Origin: Paraescarpia echinospica
Lineage: Eukaryota; Annelida; Polychaeta; Sabellida; Siboglinidae
Assembly: GCA_020002185.1 (NCBI GenBank)
Contig: CM034531.1
Coordinates: 46,018,574 to 46,082,573 of the forward strand
Length of the DNA stretch: 64,000 nucleotides
Direction: 5' to 3'
Shown here: in pieces, positions 52,895 to 62,835 of the stretch
Layout of the letters: each line of letters begins with the position of its first letter
How positions within the stretch are numbered: the first letter of the stretch is position 1
Made by a program: the position numbers and the translations under genes
Notes under the pieces: model-generated
The model's database searches: none
Seen by the model: only the letters and a program-made list of their open reading frames with translations
Told to the model about the DNA's origin: nothing

Positions 52895-53110
52895 GGTTCC
52901 GCTACCCGAATCACCCTTTCAAGCCAGGCGTGGTAGTAGTATGAACAAGAAGTCCACTGAATCAGTTGTACGTCGTTCCACTTGCTGTCTTCATCGTATG
53001 AACTTCAAAGGGGCAATTCCAGGAAGTTGCGGTTAGCCCGCTTGCCCGCAATACTGCCTATGATTTAAACGTTTCTTTGTCGCAACATTTAAATTGCAAA
53101 AAATGCACAC
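52895..53110. repeat. Dispersed repeat S, copy 2
   Basis: See the copy in intron 1 at 44985-45220. Shared blocks appear in the same order. The downstream part here (GCAATACTGCCTATGATTTA, then AATTGCAAAA, CAGTTTGACG, CTTCAACA) also resembles 45790-45920, so the element may be longer with internal differences. Confidence 0.6.
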
Positions 53111-53559
53111 AGTTTGACGAGCACTATTATTAGATGCCTTCAACACATTTCATATAATTCTGTATTACGAACGTTACGTAAGAATGAGAAACCGACAAGA
53201 TCGATGTAAGTTGTGAGGGACATTGGATTTGTCGGTTTGTCTCGAATACGAGATGTTGCGTTACTGCATGGTGGCATAACAAACTCATCGGTGACTAAAT
53301 TCCGTTACTTTGGTTCCCCCCACCAATTCCGAGATCCAAAATAGGGCCTACCCTCCTAGCAGATTCTGAATTAGCGCGCGAGGTGCAATGGTATTTGAGA
53401 AAAAAAAACATTGCGACTGCTTCTTAGGCCCATCTCAACGCACGGTTTTTCCATAAATAACAACAAATTCTCGTGGTCTGCCGCATGCCATAATGCTAAT
53501 TGAAGAGGGGTGTCAATATCGGCACATTTTGCATATGTCCTTTGTTAAATGTACGACGT

Positions 53560-53766
53560 CCGTATACTGTCCGCCAATTTGTGTTTAATAGCAAAATTTT
53601 TAATTTGTAAACATCCGCTATTGGCGCTCGTTGTATATTGGCAATTATTGCTTTGAAATTCGCTAGTTCCCATTCCCCTCCCTTGACCATAATAGGGCTA
53701 AGTCAAACTGATTCAGCGGACTTTCTGCTAATAATTACCCAACGGAACAGACAACCTCCCTTTAAC
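53560..53766. repeat. Dispersed repeat family R, copy 2, seeding the 67-bp array
   Basis: It aligns with 26795-26990. Its end CCAACGGAACAGACAACC then TCCCTTTAACG is clearly related to the last third of the 67-bp unit (CAAACGGAAAGGACGACC then CCCTTTAACG). The array therefore seems to have grown from this repeat's 3' edge. Confidence 0.75.
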
Positions 53767-54536
53767 GTGTTGTTATAATTGTTGTTGTTTTTGTTGTTGT
53801 TTTTGACAAACGGAAAGGACGACCCCCTTTAACGTGTTGTTATAATTGTTGTTGTTTTTGTTGTTGTTTTTGACAAACGGAAAGGACGACCCCCTTTAAC
53901 GTGTTGTTATAATTGTTGTTGTTTTTGTTGTTGTTTTTGACAAACGGAAAGGACGACCCCCTTTAACGTGTTGTTATAATTGTTGTTGTTTTTGTTGTTG
54001 TTTTTGACAAACGGAAAGGACGACCCCCTTTAACGTGTTGTTATAATTGTTGTTGTTTTTGTTGTTGTTTTTGACAAACGGAAAGGACGACCCCCTTTAA
54101 CGTGTTGTTATAATTGTTGTTGTTTTTGTTGTTGTTTTTGACAAACGGAAAGGACGACCCCCTTTAACGTGTTGTTATAATTGTTGTTGTTTTTGTTGTT
54201 GTTTTTGACAAACGGAAAGGACGACCCCCTTTAACGTGTTGTTATAATTGTTGTTGTTTTTGTTGTTGTTTTTGACAAACGAAAAGGACGACCCCCTTTA
54301 ACGTGTTGTTATAATTGTTGTTGTTTTTGTTGTTGTTTTTGACAAACGGAAAGGACGACCCCCTTTAACGTGTTGTTATAATTGTTGTTGTTTTTGTTGT
54401 TGTTTTTGACAAACGGAAAGGACGACCCCCTTTAACGTGTTGTTATAATTGTTGTTGTTTTTGTTGTTGTTTTTGACAAACGGAAAGGACGACCCCCTTT
54501 AACGTGTTGTTATAATTGTTACTGTTGTTGTGGCAG
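53764..54536. repeat. 67-bp tandem array, 11 near-identical units plus a partial, ending at a splice acceptor
   Basis: AACGTGTTGTTATAATTGTT starts at 53764 and every 67 bp to 54501, exactly eleven periods. One unit has a single change (ACGAAAAGG near 54280). Each unit holds a T/G-rich tract (TTGTTGTTTTTGTTG) and TTTTTGACAAAC, which resembles a branch site. The last partial unit changes into ACTGTTGTTGTGGCAG, the acceptor of exon 4. The homogeneity indicates very recent expansion, so copy number is probably variable and assembly collapse is possible. Confidence 0.95.
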
Positions 54537-54669
54537 ATACGGTCTACAGTCGCCGATCTACATCAACGTAATACGGGACCCGGTCGAGAGACTGATCTCC
54601 CATTACTACTATAACATGTACGGCTCCAACAGCGCCCCGCTCGTCACCCCGAGGCCAAGCTTCAACCAG
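54537..54669 (+). CDS. 2-O-sulfotransferase-like, exon 4 (residues 181-225, 3'-phosphate-binding motif)
   Basis: The exon completes Arg181 and reads YGLQSPIY, INVIRDPVERLISHYYY and MYGSNSAPLVTPRPSFNQ up to a GTACGA donor in phase 0. INV(I)RDP(V/I)ERL.S.YYY is the 3'-phosphate-binding motif (PAPS) of the family, and R.TPS.(R/N)Q matches the following UST loop. The rest of the catalytic domain (FDECI.., FCGH.., the EEL-ED-LE motif; over 150 residues) is missing from the assembled exons. It was not recognised in 54.7-64 kb, so the gene is incomplete here or its last exons lie beyond the window. Confidence 0.9.
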
Positions 54670-55979
54670 GTACGAATCCATCCGTCCTCATAGTCGTGTA
54701 TAATTGATTCGGCTGTGCATAGTTTTAACAAGGGGTGGTCGCATACTTTCGTGAAGTCACAAAACATAATAAGCATTACGCGGGGGGTTTCGTCGCCACC
54801 TAATATAGGAAGGAAAATAAATTGCTACGGTGGAGCCGTCTAGTGAATGAAACACGCGTTAATGCAAATTGACGCTGGTAGCCGTTTTAGATGGTAATAA
54901 CGCGTGGCGTTTTTTAGCTTTGCGTACTGATGAGACCTTCCTAAAGAGCGCACTATTCCCACAACATCCCGTTGTTGCCTGCCACGCTTAGGCCCAATTA
55001 TACAGACTTGTCTCTTGTGACAATGCGACGTTAAAACCAGTTGTGGGTCTGGAATGCGAAACGTTTTACACAGAGTACAAATATATGCAAATAATTTCTA
55101 ACTATACATAATATCTATATATGGAATAAGCAAAGTTAAACGGTCAAACGCCCTAGTATGGCAGAGGTACGCATGTAAATTCTAAATGTAATCCGCGTTT
55201 TTCGGCAGTGCCGATCGAGAGTTGTGTTGGCGTTAATACCTTAACATATAAAACTGGTACACACACATTAACTGCGTTATTAATCCATGTAATGTAGTCT
55301 GTTTACTGTCACAAAGAAACAGGAGAAATGTGCTCCATAAATTCATTACGAGTACGTTTAAAGAATAATATCGTACATTACGTGTGTTTATTATTATTCT
55401 AGCTGTGCTCCAAATATACTCGAACAAGTACAGTGTCATGCACGAGAAGCGAAAGGCGACTTTTACCTACATTTGAAAGGGGGGCTAACGTACGCACACT
55501 TAACATAGGCCTAATAACATAACGTGATGACTAATGCTAAGTTCTTCTTCGCGGCTCCATTTCTATATGGCCGATACATTCCAGTTGTTATCACTCTCTC
55601 CTTCTCCCTTCCCTATATCCCTCTTCCCGTCTTAATTACTGCGGTCTGCCCATTTTCCTGCGGCCAAATTCTTTCATCATCTGTGCTCTCTTCCGTTGTG
55701 GGCCAGTATCCATCCGCACCAAGTGACCTGACCATGGGCGGGGCCAGGGGTGTCCATCAGGTACCCAGGCTTCTGCTTCAGGTTGGCCCATCTGGTTCGC
55801 TGTTGCCATATGAATTTATGTTTGGACCGTGTCGAAAGCCATACCAAGGTCTACGTATCCCAGTGTTATATTTCGTTTCATATCTTTTCTCTAGTAGTTG
55901 TCTTAAAGGGAGACATGTTGTTCCTATTTTTCCATTTATTAATTAATATAATGTTCTCAAGACTGTACTAACTAGGTTG
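54670..55979. other. Probable sulfotransferase intron 4, nothing recognised
   Basis: The 140-codon frame at 55524-55946 (+) is Ser/Pro/Phe-rich with no motif and no bounding splice sites that fit the sulfotransferase. It is left unassigned. Confidence 0.35.
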
Positions 55980-56250
55980 ACGGTATACCGCCCGCCAAAT
56001 TATGTTTAATAAGCCTGATACAACGTTCACAATTTGGAAGGTACGCATGTTCGAATATTAAACAAAACATCCAGTGCCAACAACATGCATTGGCAATGAG
56101 GCTGTGCCGGCTTTGTTAACGGCAATGCCATTTGATGTTCACTGATGTCACATTTTCCCACGTTCAACACAATTATAGACGTCCTGTTGCAAATCACTAC
56201 GCCGGCTAATTCCGGGTAGAGGAACTGAATGGCCCCCCTTAAAGCAATTC
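55980..56250. repeat. Possible third copy of dispersed repeat family R
   Basis: GTATACCGCCCGCCAAATTA then TGTTTAATA resembles GTATACTGTCCGCCAATTTG then TGTTTAATA at 53562. The right portion (GGCTAATTCCGGGTAGAGGA then ACTGAATGGCCCCCCTTAAA) is only loosely similar. The middle does not align. Confidence 0.45.
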
Positions 56251-57335
56251 TTTGTAGGCTAATATGCATTCGAGATGAACTGTATCAAAACGTGATCATT
56301 TCCATAAGAAGTTTCTCTGCTGCTTTTGTTTTGCATGTTTATGCATAATTTGGGTGTTATCTGCACAAAAAGTCAATAAATAATTGTGTTTACGATAATC
56401 ATGTTGAACTTGCTGCCACGTGGATGATTAATTATGCAACCCGAGTATAATGAATATTCATGCCCGCGTAGTGAAACACACAGAGACTGGTGACGTCACA
56501 CATAGACAACTTGTAAGATTTCGAGGTGAGTTGTTGCAAGCAATATATTTTTAAATCAGCAATTCGTAGACATATTGTATATTGACAGCTACTTTTAACA
56601 ATGCAGGAAGCTTATGCATTGTTTATTTATCTTGCTTCTAATGCCGTCCATCGGGTAACTTTTCGATGAAGTATAATTATAACATCCGAGTGATCCGAAC
56701 CATCAATCCGACTGTCCGCGCGGGTGCGACGGCGATGGCGACGGTGCGGGTTTGGTCTGTGTCTACGGATCTTGCTTTTCCAGTCAGCCGTTTTTGAAAA
56801 GTCCCCTTTTACCCACTTATTTGAACCGAAACATGAAAATGTAAGATTCGTTCGTTCACAGATAGTGTCTAATGTTATAGCTACAATTGTTTGTAAACCT
56901 GGTTGGCATGTCGTCATTCAATGTAAAAGTTTTAGGTTTGTTAAAAAGTACACAATACCGTGTTGCATCGGAATTTTGCGATGCACGAACTTTGGACACT
57001 AGCAGATCTGCACTCTAATATACATAAGTTTTATACATGAACATATTTTTAAAAATCTAACAGTAGATCAGAACAAGCTGTGCTGCTTCATGTGAATAAC
57101 ATATTTGGTATTAATAGTAATCGCTAAAACATACAAACTAAACATTTATTTTTGACATGTTACTTTACCGTTACTGTACACTTTTCACGAGAATGGCCCA
57201 TATGTATAAATACAGCATTAATTATTAGAGCATGAATAAAGGAAAACATACTCTGGATAAGGTCGCACCTCCAGGGATCCATGACAATACAGATAAGTGG
57301 AACGTCTGATAACTAGAAAGTTATCAGAAGGTCCC
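56251..57335. other. Non-coding, nothing recognised
   Basis: A GC-richer patch with CGACGGCGATGGCGACGGT lies at 56720-56745. No exon or repeat family was identified. Confidence 0.3.
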
Positions 57336-57339
57336 CTTA

Positions 57340-57432
57340 TTGGCACCTATGCCCAGGACCGTGGAAAAACATTGACTTAACTTAGCGAAAATCAACTTAT
57401 GTGAGTTTGAGTTATCTGGAGTGCACTGTATA
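57340..57432. mobile_element. Possible Tigger/pogo-like terminal fragment
   Basis: Read on the minus strand from 57432 it starts TACAGTGCACTCCAGATAAC then TCAAACTCACATAAGTTGAT and TTTCGCTAAGTTAAGTCAAT. A CAGT start with repeated short AACT/AAGT phrases is typical of Tigger-type ends. The opposite end is possibly at 57250 (ACTCTGGATAAGGTCGCACC), so the element may be about 190 bp. Confidence 0.45.
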
Positions 57433-57728
57433 TGACCAATGAATACAGGTAATTATGTTGAAGCAAATTTAAAGCTGGCCAAAGTAATGGATTGGGATTT
57501 TAGTCTGACTGAATCAACATAACAAGGTTCTCTTGTATTTCTTTTCCATTTAGCCAGCTGTACACTTGGTGATAAGTCCCATAATCCAATATCTAAACTG
57601 AATTAATCTGCACAGTGTTGAGTTAGTTAACTCATATTTAGGCTCAGTTTCCTAAATTCAACTCTGTTTATTTGCAGGAACATTGGAAATAGCTGAGCTG
57701 ATGGAAAGAGGAAATTGAAGAGCTCTAC

Positions 57729-58085
57729 GTAACAGTGCCATTAATTGGAAAATGGGTCACCTGACATAAGATGATGTCTGACTTTGTTCTGCCCAATTCT
57801 GTTCTGTGCGACATCTACTTGGAAGTTATACCTCACTTCGTGTTTCAAATGGATGTGTGCATCTGATAACTTTGTATATCAATATGCATAACAGTGCTAT
57901 TAATTAGAAAATGTGTAAGTGACACAGTATGAAGAAGATGTCTGACTTTATTTTGCCACATTAGTTCCATGTGGCTTCTGCTGGGAATATGTAAATCACA
58001 ACATGTTTCAAATGAATTTGTGCAATCGATCGATTTTTGCATCCAAATGCACAACATCCCGTTATTATGTTGAAAAATAGGAGTA
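57729..58085. repeat. Two tandem units of about 160 bp plus a trace of a third
   Basis: AACAGTGCCATTAATTGGAA at 57729 and AACAGTGCTATTAATTAGAA at 57890 begin units sharing GATGTCTGACTTT.TT, CCAC(A)TT..TTC and GTTTCAAATG.AT.TGTGCA in order. AACATCCCGTTATTATGTTG at 58049 may start a third. Confidence 0.75.
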
Positions 58086-58929
58086 CATAATAACAATTAT
58101 GCTTTCTTATGCTCATTGTGTTTGGATTGTGTTCTACAGCATATTCTTCCAAATTTGTTCGAACAAGTTTGTGTTATGTGAACTATACTAGGAGTAGTGT
58201 ATAAAAAGGTGTCAACAAAGTTGCTTTTACAATACTTTCGAAAATTCATAAAATATAAATGTTCCACAACATTCAAAATGTTTTAGGGATCTTCTTGAGT
58301 TAAATACACCGATGATGACTGAAAACATTGTTTTAAAATATCCGTTACTTTTAAAGTTTTGTAATTTTATAACTTTATTTCCATCATAAAATGGCCATTT
58401 TGTTTGTCATCGAAACGGGAGTTTGACAGAAACAAATTCCATATCTTTTACTCTAAATGATGGCAAAACAAATAATTATTGCACTCCCAGTACAAAATAA
58501 AACATGCTGTTACACTGATGCAATATATATTAATATTTTGTCGACAATAATATTATGCTCTTTATAGATCTACATTTTTCAAACCAAATTTAAACCTTAT
58601 GTAGATAGGAAAGTGCATAAGCACCTACGCTATTTTAATATTGTACAATAATTCGTGTGATGTATAATGTTGTATTTATACTGCTTATGGAAATAGCAGC
58701 TGGATTTATGATGCAACAAAATGGTTTCATTACTGAATGTTTCTCGGCTTCAATCAGTTTTTGTTACTAAACGTTTCATTAAAACTAAACTTTAAAATGT
58801 ATAGCCATGTGTACCTAGTGAAAAAGGAACATGATAGTACCATATGTGAGATTTCGTATGTTTTTATATTCCAACAAAAACAATACCAATAATTCAATCA
58901 ATGTCATCGGCGGCTTCGACCTTCGTGCA
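58086..58929. other. AT-rich non-coding, nothing recognised
   Basis: No frame over 60 codons with coding character and no repeated unit was noticed. Confidence 0.3.
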
Positions 58930-59450
58930 TGGAGAGCTGGTGTTTTTTCTTTTAAATCAATCCGTCTGTCATGGTGTTTTTTCTTTTAAATCAATCCGTC
59001 TGTCATGAGCTGTCACTATGTTCATTCTTCGTTTATTTCATAAATTGTTTTCTTTTCTTTGCTGAATCTGTGACATAAACAGCAGCTGGTCAACGTTTCC
59101 TTTTGATAATTTATCGGTCACGATTCATTCGCATGGCTGTGGCTAATCCAAATACACACACATGTTGATGACGTTTTTCTTGCATCTATTAACTCGGCGT
59201 TTCTAATCGAAGTCTGACGGACAGTCCCGAATATTCATGAGCATGCCTTAGCATGGCTGGGCCAAAGTAGAAACTGCGCGTACGCGCACTTATTTTTTCG
59301 ACATATTGTCAAGGTCATTAGTTATTAATAAAACATAATTCTAATGAAATAAAGGCATAGAATTACATGAAATAATCATATTAACTGGATTATTTAATAA
59401 TTGCGTACATTACTAAGATATAAAATTATCAAAGAATCGCTTTAACGTTG
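58930..59450. repeat. Dispersed repeat of about 475-520 bp, copy 2 (see 9590-10065)
   Basis: This copy has a 40-bp tandem duplication near its left end (GTGTTTTTTCTTTTAAATCA then ATCCGTCTGTCATG occurs twice, about 58939 and 58971). It otherwise follows copy 1. The right end reads CAAAGAATCGCTTTAACG. Divergence from copy 1 is substantial, yet TATTCATGAGCATGCCTTA is almost unchanged. Confidence 0.8.
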
Positions 59451-60016
59451 ACATTCCGTCTGTTGTTCCTCTTCCCTTTCTGAATCCGCGTTGTTCTACG
59501 CCTAATTCCTGTTCCACTCTCTTTCATGTTCTCCCATCGTGAAATCTCTGTAGCAACTTCATACCAAGCCTTAGCAGTGCGATGCTTCGGCATTCCCTGG
59601 GTCTTTTAAGGCTCTTTTTCGCTTCCATATTGGGAGAGACAGGCTTATCTTGTCTGCCACTCCCCAGGGATGTCACTGTGATTCATATTATTATTTTATG
59701 TATATTCAACAGTCTCTCTGTCCAGTTGAATCCAATCTTCCCCACTGAAGTTGTCATCCCCATCCTTCATCAATAACTTCGGGTTGTAATACCCAATGTG
59801 TGTGTGTGTGTGTCACCCATTTCGCTCCATCTACAAACTTCATATTGCTACTATTACATACATGGTTTGGTTGCTCACTGAAGTAGTTTTCCCGGGCTAT
59901 TAGCACTACCTCTTGTTCTGCCATTAATTTTCCACTTTCCCAAGTGTATCTCTGACCACCGTTCCTCCCTTCGCTGTTTTGTACATATCATCGTCTTTCT
60001 GTCATCTTCACATACT

Positions 60017-60440
60017 TTACTTGTTTAAAAGCCTAGGCCAATTTGACCACTCGATGTTCTCCTGGATGTCACCCCCCCCCCCCAATTTCATCCTATCGAG
60101 TGCACACCGCCCGGCTGTTAATAGCTGGGATCTAGTGTCGTGTCTGATTTGGTCGATCCATCTCTTCCGCGGCCTACGTCGTTTCGTTTGTCTTTTTTTA
60201 AAGTCTTGCTCGAAAACTATGTCAATTAGGTTTCTTACGGCAAACATGCCTAAACCACTGGAGTCTTCTATGTCTGATGACATCTGAGATGGATTCAGGG
60301 GTGAATTTCCCCTCTCTATTTTAGTGTGTCTGCCCTGGTAACGCCTCTGATTCCCCGCAGGCAACGCAAAGAGACTGTGTTATCGTAGTGTCCAGGTTTC
60401 TGCACCATAGATTGCTATTAGCAGTACAATTGTTGTACAT
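60017..60440 (-). pseudogene. LINE reverse transcriptase C-terminal fragment (second LINE class)
   Basis: On the minus strand a segment ending VLLIAIYGAETWTLR (about 60430-60383) is followed in shifted frames by RGV.RADTLKSR and then by RRRPRKRWIDQIRHDTRSQL, DRMKLGGG and DIQENIEWSNWPRLL. YGAETW(T/S)L followed by a (G/R)RP(R/K)KRW.D.(I/V) box is the C-terminal region of RTE- or other APE-type LINE ORF2 proteins, distinct from the CR1 tails elsewhere in the window. A C10 run (60071 region) interrupts it. Inactive. Confidence 0.7.
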
Positions 60441-60964
60441 ATAGTCTGGTTTTCATTTTTACAGAGATACCTCTGACTGATAATATATCTTCCCGTAGTC
60501 AACAAAGGTTGCTGATGTAAAGCTATTCGTCTATCAACATACCTCTCTCCACCCTCTCTCTCTCTCTTTCTCTCTTCCCCTCTCTCCCTCTCTCCCACCG
60601 AAAAGGTGTATATTTTTCTGCAATGTTGTTGTAATTGTGTATTGTTGTACATATTCCTTTGACTGAATATTTTTATTTTGCTGTGATACGATCAAATGTG
60701 TTTTTCATACTTGGAATGAATAAATATGAATATGAGCAACGATTGCACGTTGATACAGTTTAACATACACTAATAACTGGCATCGTGGTTATTTTACAAC
60801 AAATAGGAATTAATTGTATCAACTATACCACAAGCACAATCTCCGCTGGTTGGGAAATGATTTAACTGAAACATCCGAAAAGGACTACACATGTGAATAT
60901 AGAGGCAGACGGACAGAGGGAGAGTGAGGCTGCTGAAGAGGGAGAAAACGGAGAGGGAGAGAGA

Positions 60965-61355
60965 AAGAGGGGGAGAGAGAGATATATATATAGTGAGTGA
61001 GTGAGTGAATGAGTGAGTGAGTGAGTGAGTGAGTGAGTGAGTGAGTGAGTGAGTGAGTGAGTGAGTGAGTGAGTGAGTGAGTGAGTGAGTGAGTGAGTGA
61101 GTGAGTGAGTTTGTGTTCGTGTATGTGTATGTGCGTGCTTGCGTGCGAGCCTGCCTACATGCATGCCTGCGTGCCTCCTGTCTGCCTGCCTCCGTGCCTC
61201 CGTGCCTGCCAGCGTGCGTGTGTGTGCGCGCGTGCGTGCCTGCCTACGTGCATGCATGTGTGCGTGTGTGTGTGCGTGTGTGCGTGCGTGTGAGCCTGTC
61301 TACAGCGTGTGTTTGTGTGCGTGTGCGTGCGTGCGTGCGTGCGTGCGTGCATATG
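60965..61355. repeat. Compound microsatellite: (AGTG)n then GT/GC/CCTG-rich
   Basis: (AGTG)n runs from about 60991 to 61109 (roughly 30 units), then a degenerate GTGCGTGC/TGCCTGCC/CGTGTGTG tract to 61350. Long frames across both strands here (Thr/His/Ser or Cys/Val/Arg runs) are by-products. Confidence 0.97.
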
Positions 61356-62219
61356 AATAGAGAAATAAAGAGTGGTTGTGCGAAAGGGGAAATACACATA
61401 AAATAAGTGAAGGAGGAAATGGCAGAAATACTGCGCCCTATGACGACTTACAAGTTGACTTGACTCCTGCTGAAGACTCTTGAAGTTAAACCGGTGGGCA
61501 CTGATCATGTTGAACACAACGTGCGAAGCAGATGCCAAACTGAATGTGTACACACGAGCGTGGCGAATTATTATTCCCACTATCCTAGCGGTAACCATAT
61601 CCTCAAACGTCTGCTCCAAAGTTTTCCTGTGGGAAAAACAGGATTGCAGCAGAGAAACCATGTAACAGGTGTACACGTCTGAGCGTGCAGCCGTTGCTGT
61701 GCACAACAGAACAACTGTTTCTGGCTTGGGCTGTGAGATTGAATGAGGGTTATTTAGAGCGGTGCTGCAACTATTGGCAGTCACATTTCACGTTTCTGAA
61801 CCAAGTTTAATGCCCACCGTGAGCACAAACGTATGAAAACTTGGCAGAGTGTTATATACCAGTTGGATCGCGTCGTTTATGATAAGAGTGTAAATAGCTG
61901 GGTGGTAATTGACCTATCCTTCACGCGACCCGTTGCCTAGCAGAACTTCCGACAAGCCATCGAAAATGGTTGCCGAACATTTGATGCGTCCGTGCATTCA
62001 ACCGTATATTTTGTTGAAATTCCGGCCTCAGAAGTGGTTATTTATGACAAAAACATAAGGCAACGTTCTAAGGTGACAACTTTATGCGGTAATGCATGGT
62101 CTGTGAGATGTCATGCCGCAAAAGCAATATAATTCACATAATAACATCGCTGAAAAAGGTAAAGCTCGATGGAAGTCGCGCGCAAAATATTGATTGTGAC
62201 GTATGCAAACCGCGTCGCA
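61356..62219. other. Non-coding, nothing recognised
   Basis: Only short frames; no repeat partner was found in the window. Confidence 0.3.
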
Positions 62220-62220
62220 C

Positions 62221-62835
62221 TGGATACCAAGGAGCCTCTATTTGGACAGGAGGCGTCACTGAGCGAGAAAATGGCTGTCTACACTGTAGGGTTTTGTCCG
62301 CCATTCGGAAGGCAAGCGCATGCGCCTGCGGGACCGCTGCGCGCGATGTTAGCGTATTTGTTCAGGGACTTCATTTCATCAGAATAATCACCAAGCAGTG
62401 ATGCGTCATATCAAATGAAAGATATTAAAGTAATCCTTGAATTTGTTTACCTATCACAATTCAAAATAATTAAATTTGCAAACAAATCACGTAGAAACGT
62501 TGCAATTATTTATTGGAGCCATCTGAACTTCGTCGTGTTTCATCAGAATAATCGTCAGGCTGTACCACTTCTTATATGATTAAAATATTGAGGTTATCGT
62601 TGAAAATGTTGAGCAATGGTAATGCAAAGAACTGCATTTTCTGCACGCGTATGGTTTGACTTGGCGCAACTCCAGAATGGCGGACGAACTGCTTACGTAC
62701 TTTTCTCGAACAATGTAAATAGCGCGCGCTGCACCGTCTTGTATTGATACACGGTCTTTACTGGATACCAAAAACCGTGTATGAAAACAACAAGATCCTG
62801 TGACGCCTCCTACCTATATATAGGCTCCTCGCTGG
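62221..62835. mobile_element. Inverted-repeat element of about 615 bp
   Basis: The left arm AAGGAGCCTCTATTTGGACA then GGAGGCGTCAC (62229-62259) is the inverse of GTGACGCCTCCTACCTATAT then ATAGGCTCCTCG (62800-62831), with a diverged centre. CTGGATACCA occurs at 62220 and again at 62761 in direct orientation. Inside, TTTCATCAGAATAATC occurs twice (about 62377 and 62540). GC-rich NRF1-like GCGCATGCGC is present at 62319. It is non-autonomous, class unknown. Confidence 0.55.

Larger units (their letters stand above)
46985..54536 (+). other. Sulfotransferase intron 3 (7.55 kb), repeat-rich
   Basis: GTAAGT donor and TGTTGTGGCAG acceptor, with the intron between bases 2 and 3 of the Arg181 codon. 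It contains two diverged tandem arrays, an RT fragment, a foldback, pure CG and AT/AG microsatellites, two dispersed repeats and the 67-bp array. The segments 47320-48100, 51070-51745 and 51780-52250 show nothing recognisable. Confidence 0.8.

Noticed and set aside
55524..55946. 140-codon plus-strand frame as a downstream sulfotransferase exon
   Set aside because: An FSCGQ phrase superficially resembles the family FCGH motif, but no flanking residues match and phase and splice sites do not fit.
60862..61784. Frames of 100-209 codons rich in Thr/His/Ser or Cys/Ala/Val
   Set aside because: They arise from (AGTG)n and GT/GC repeats, which lack stops in several frames.
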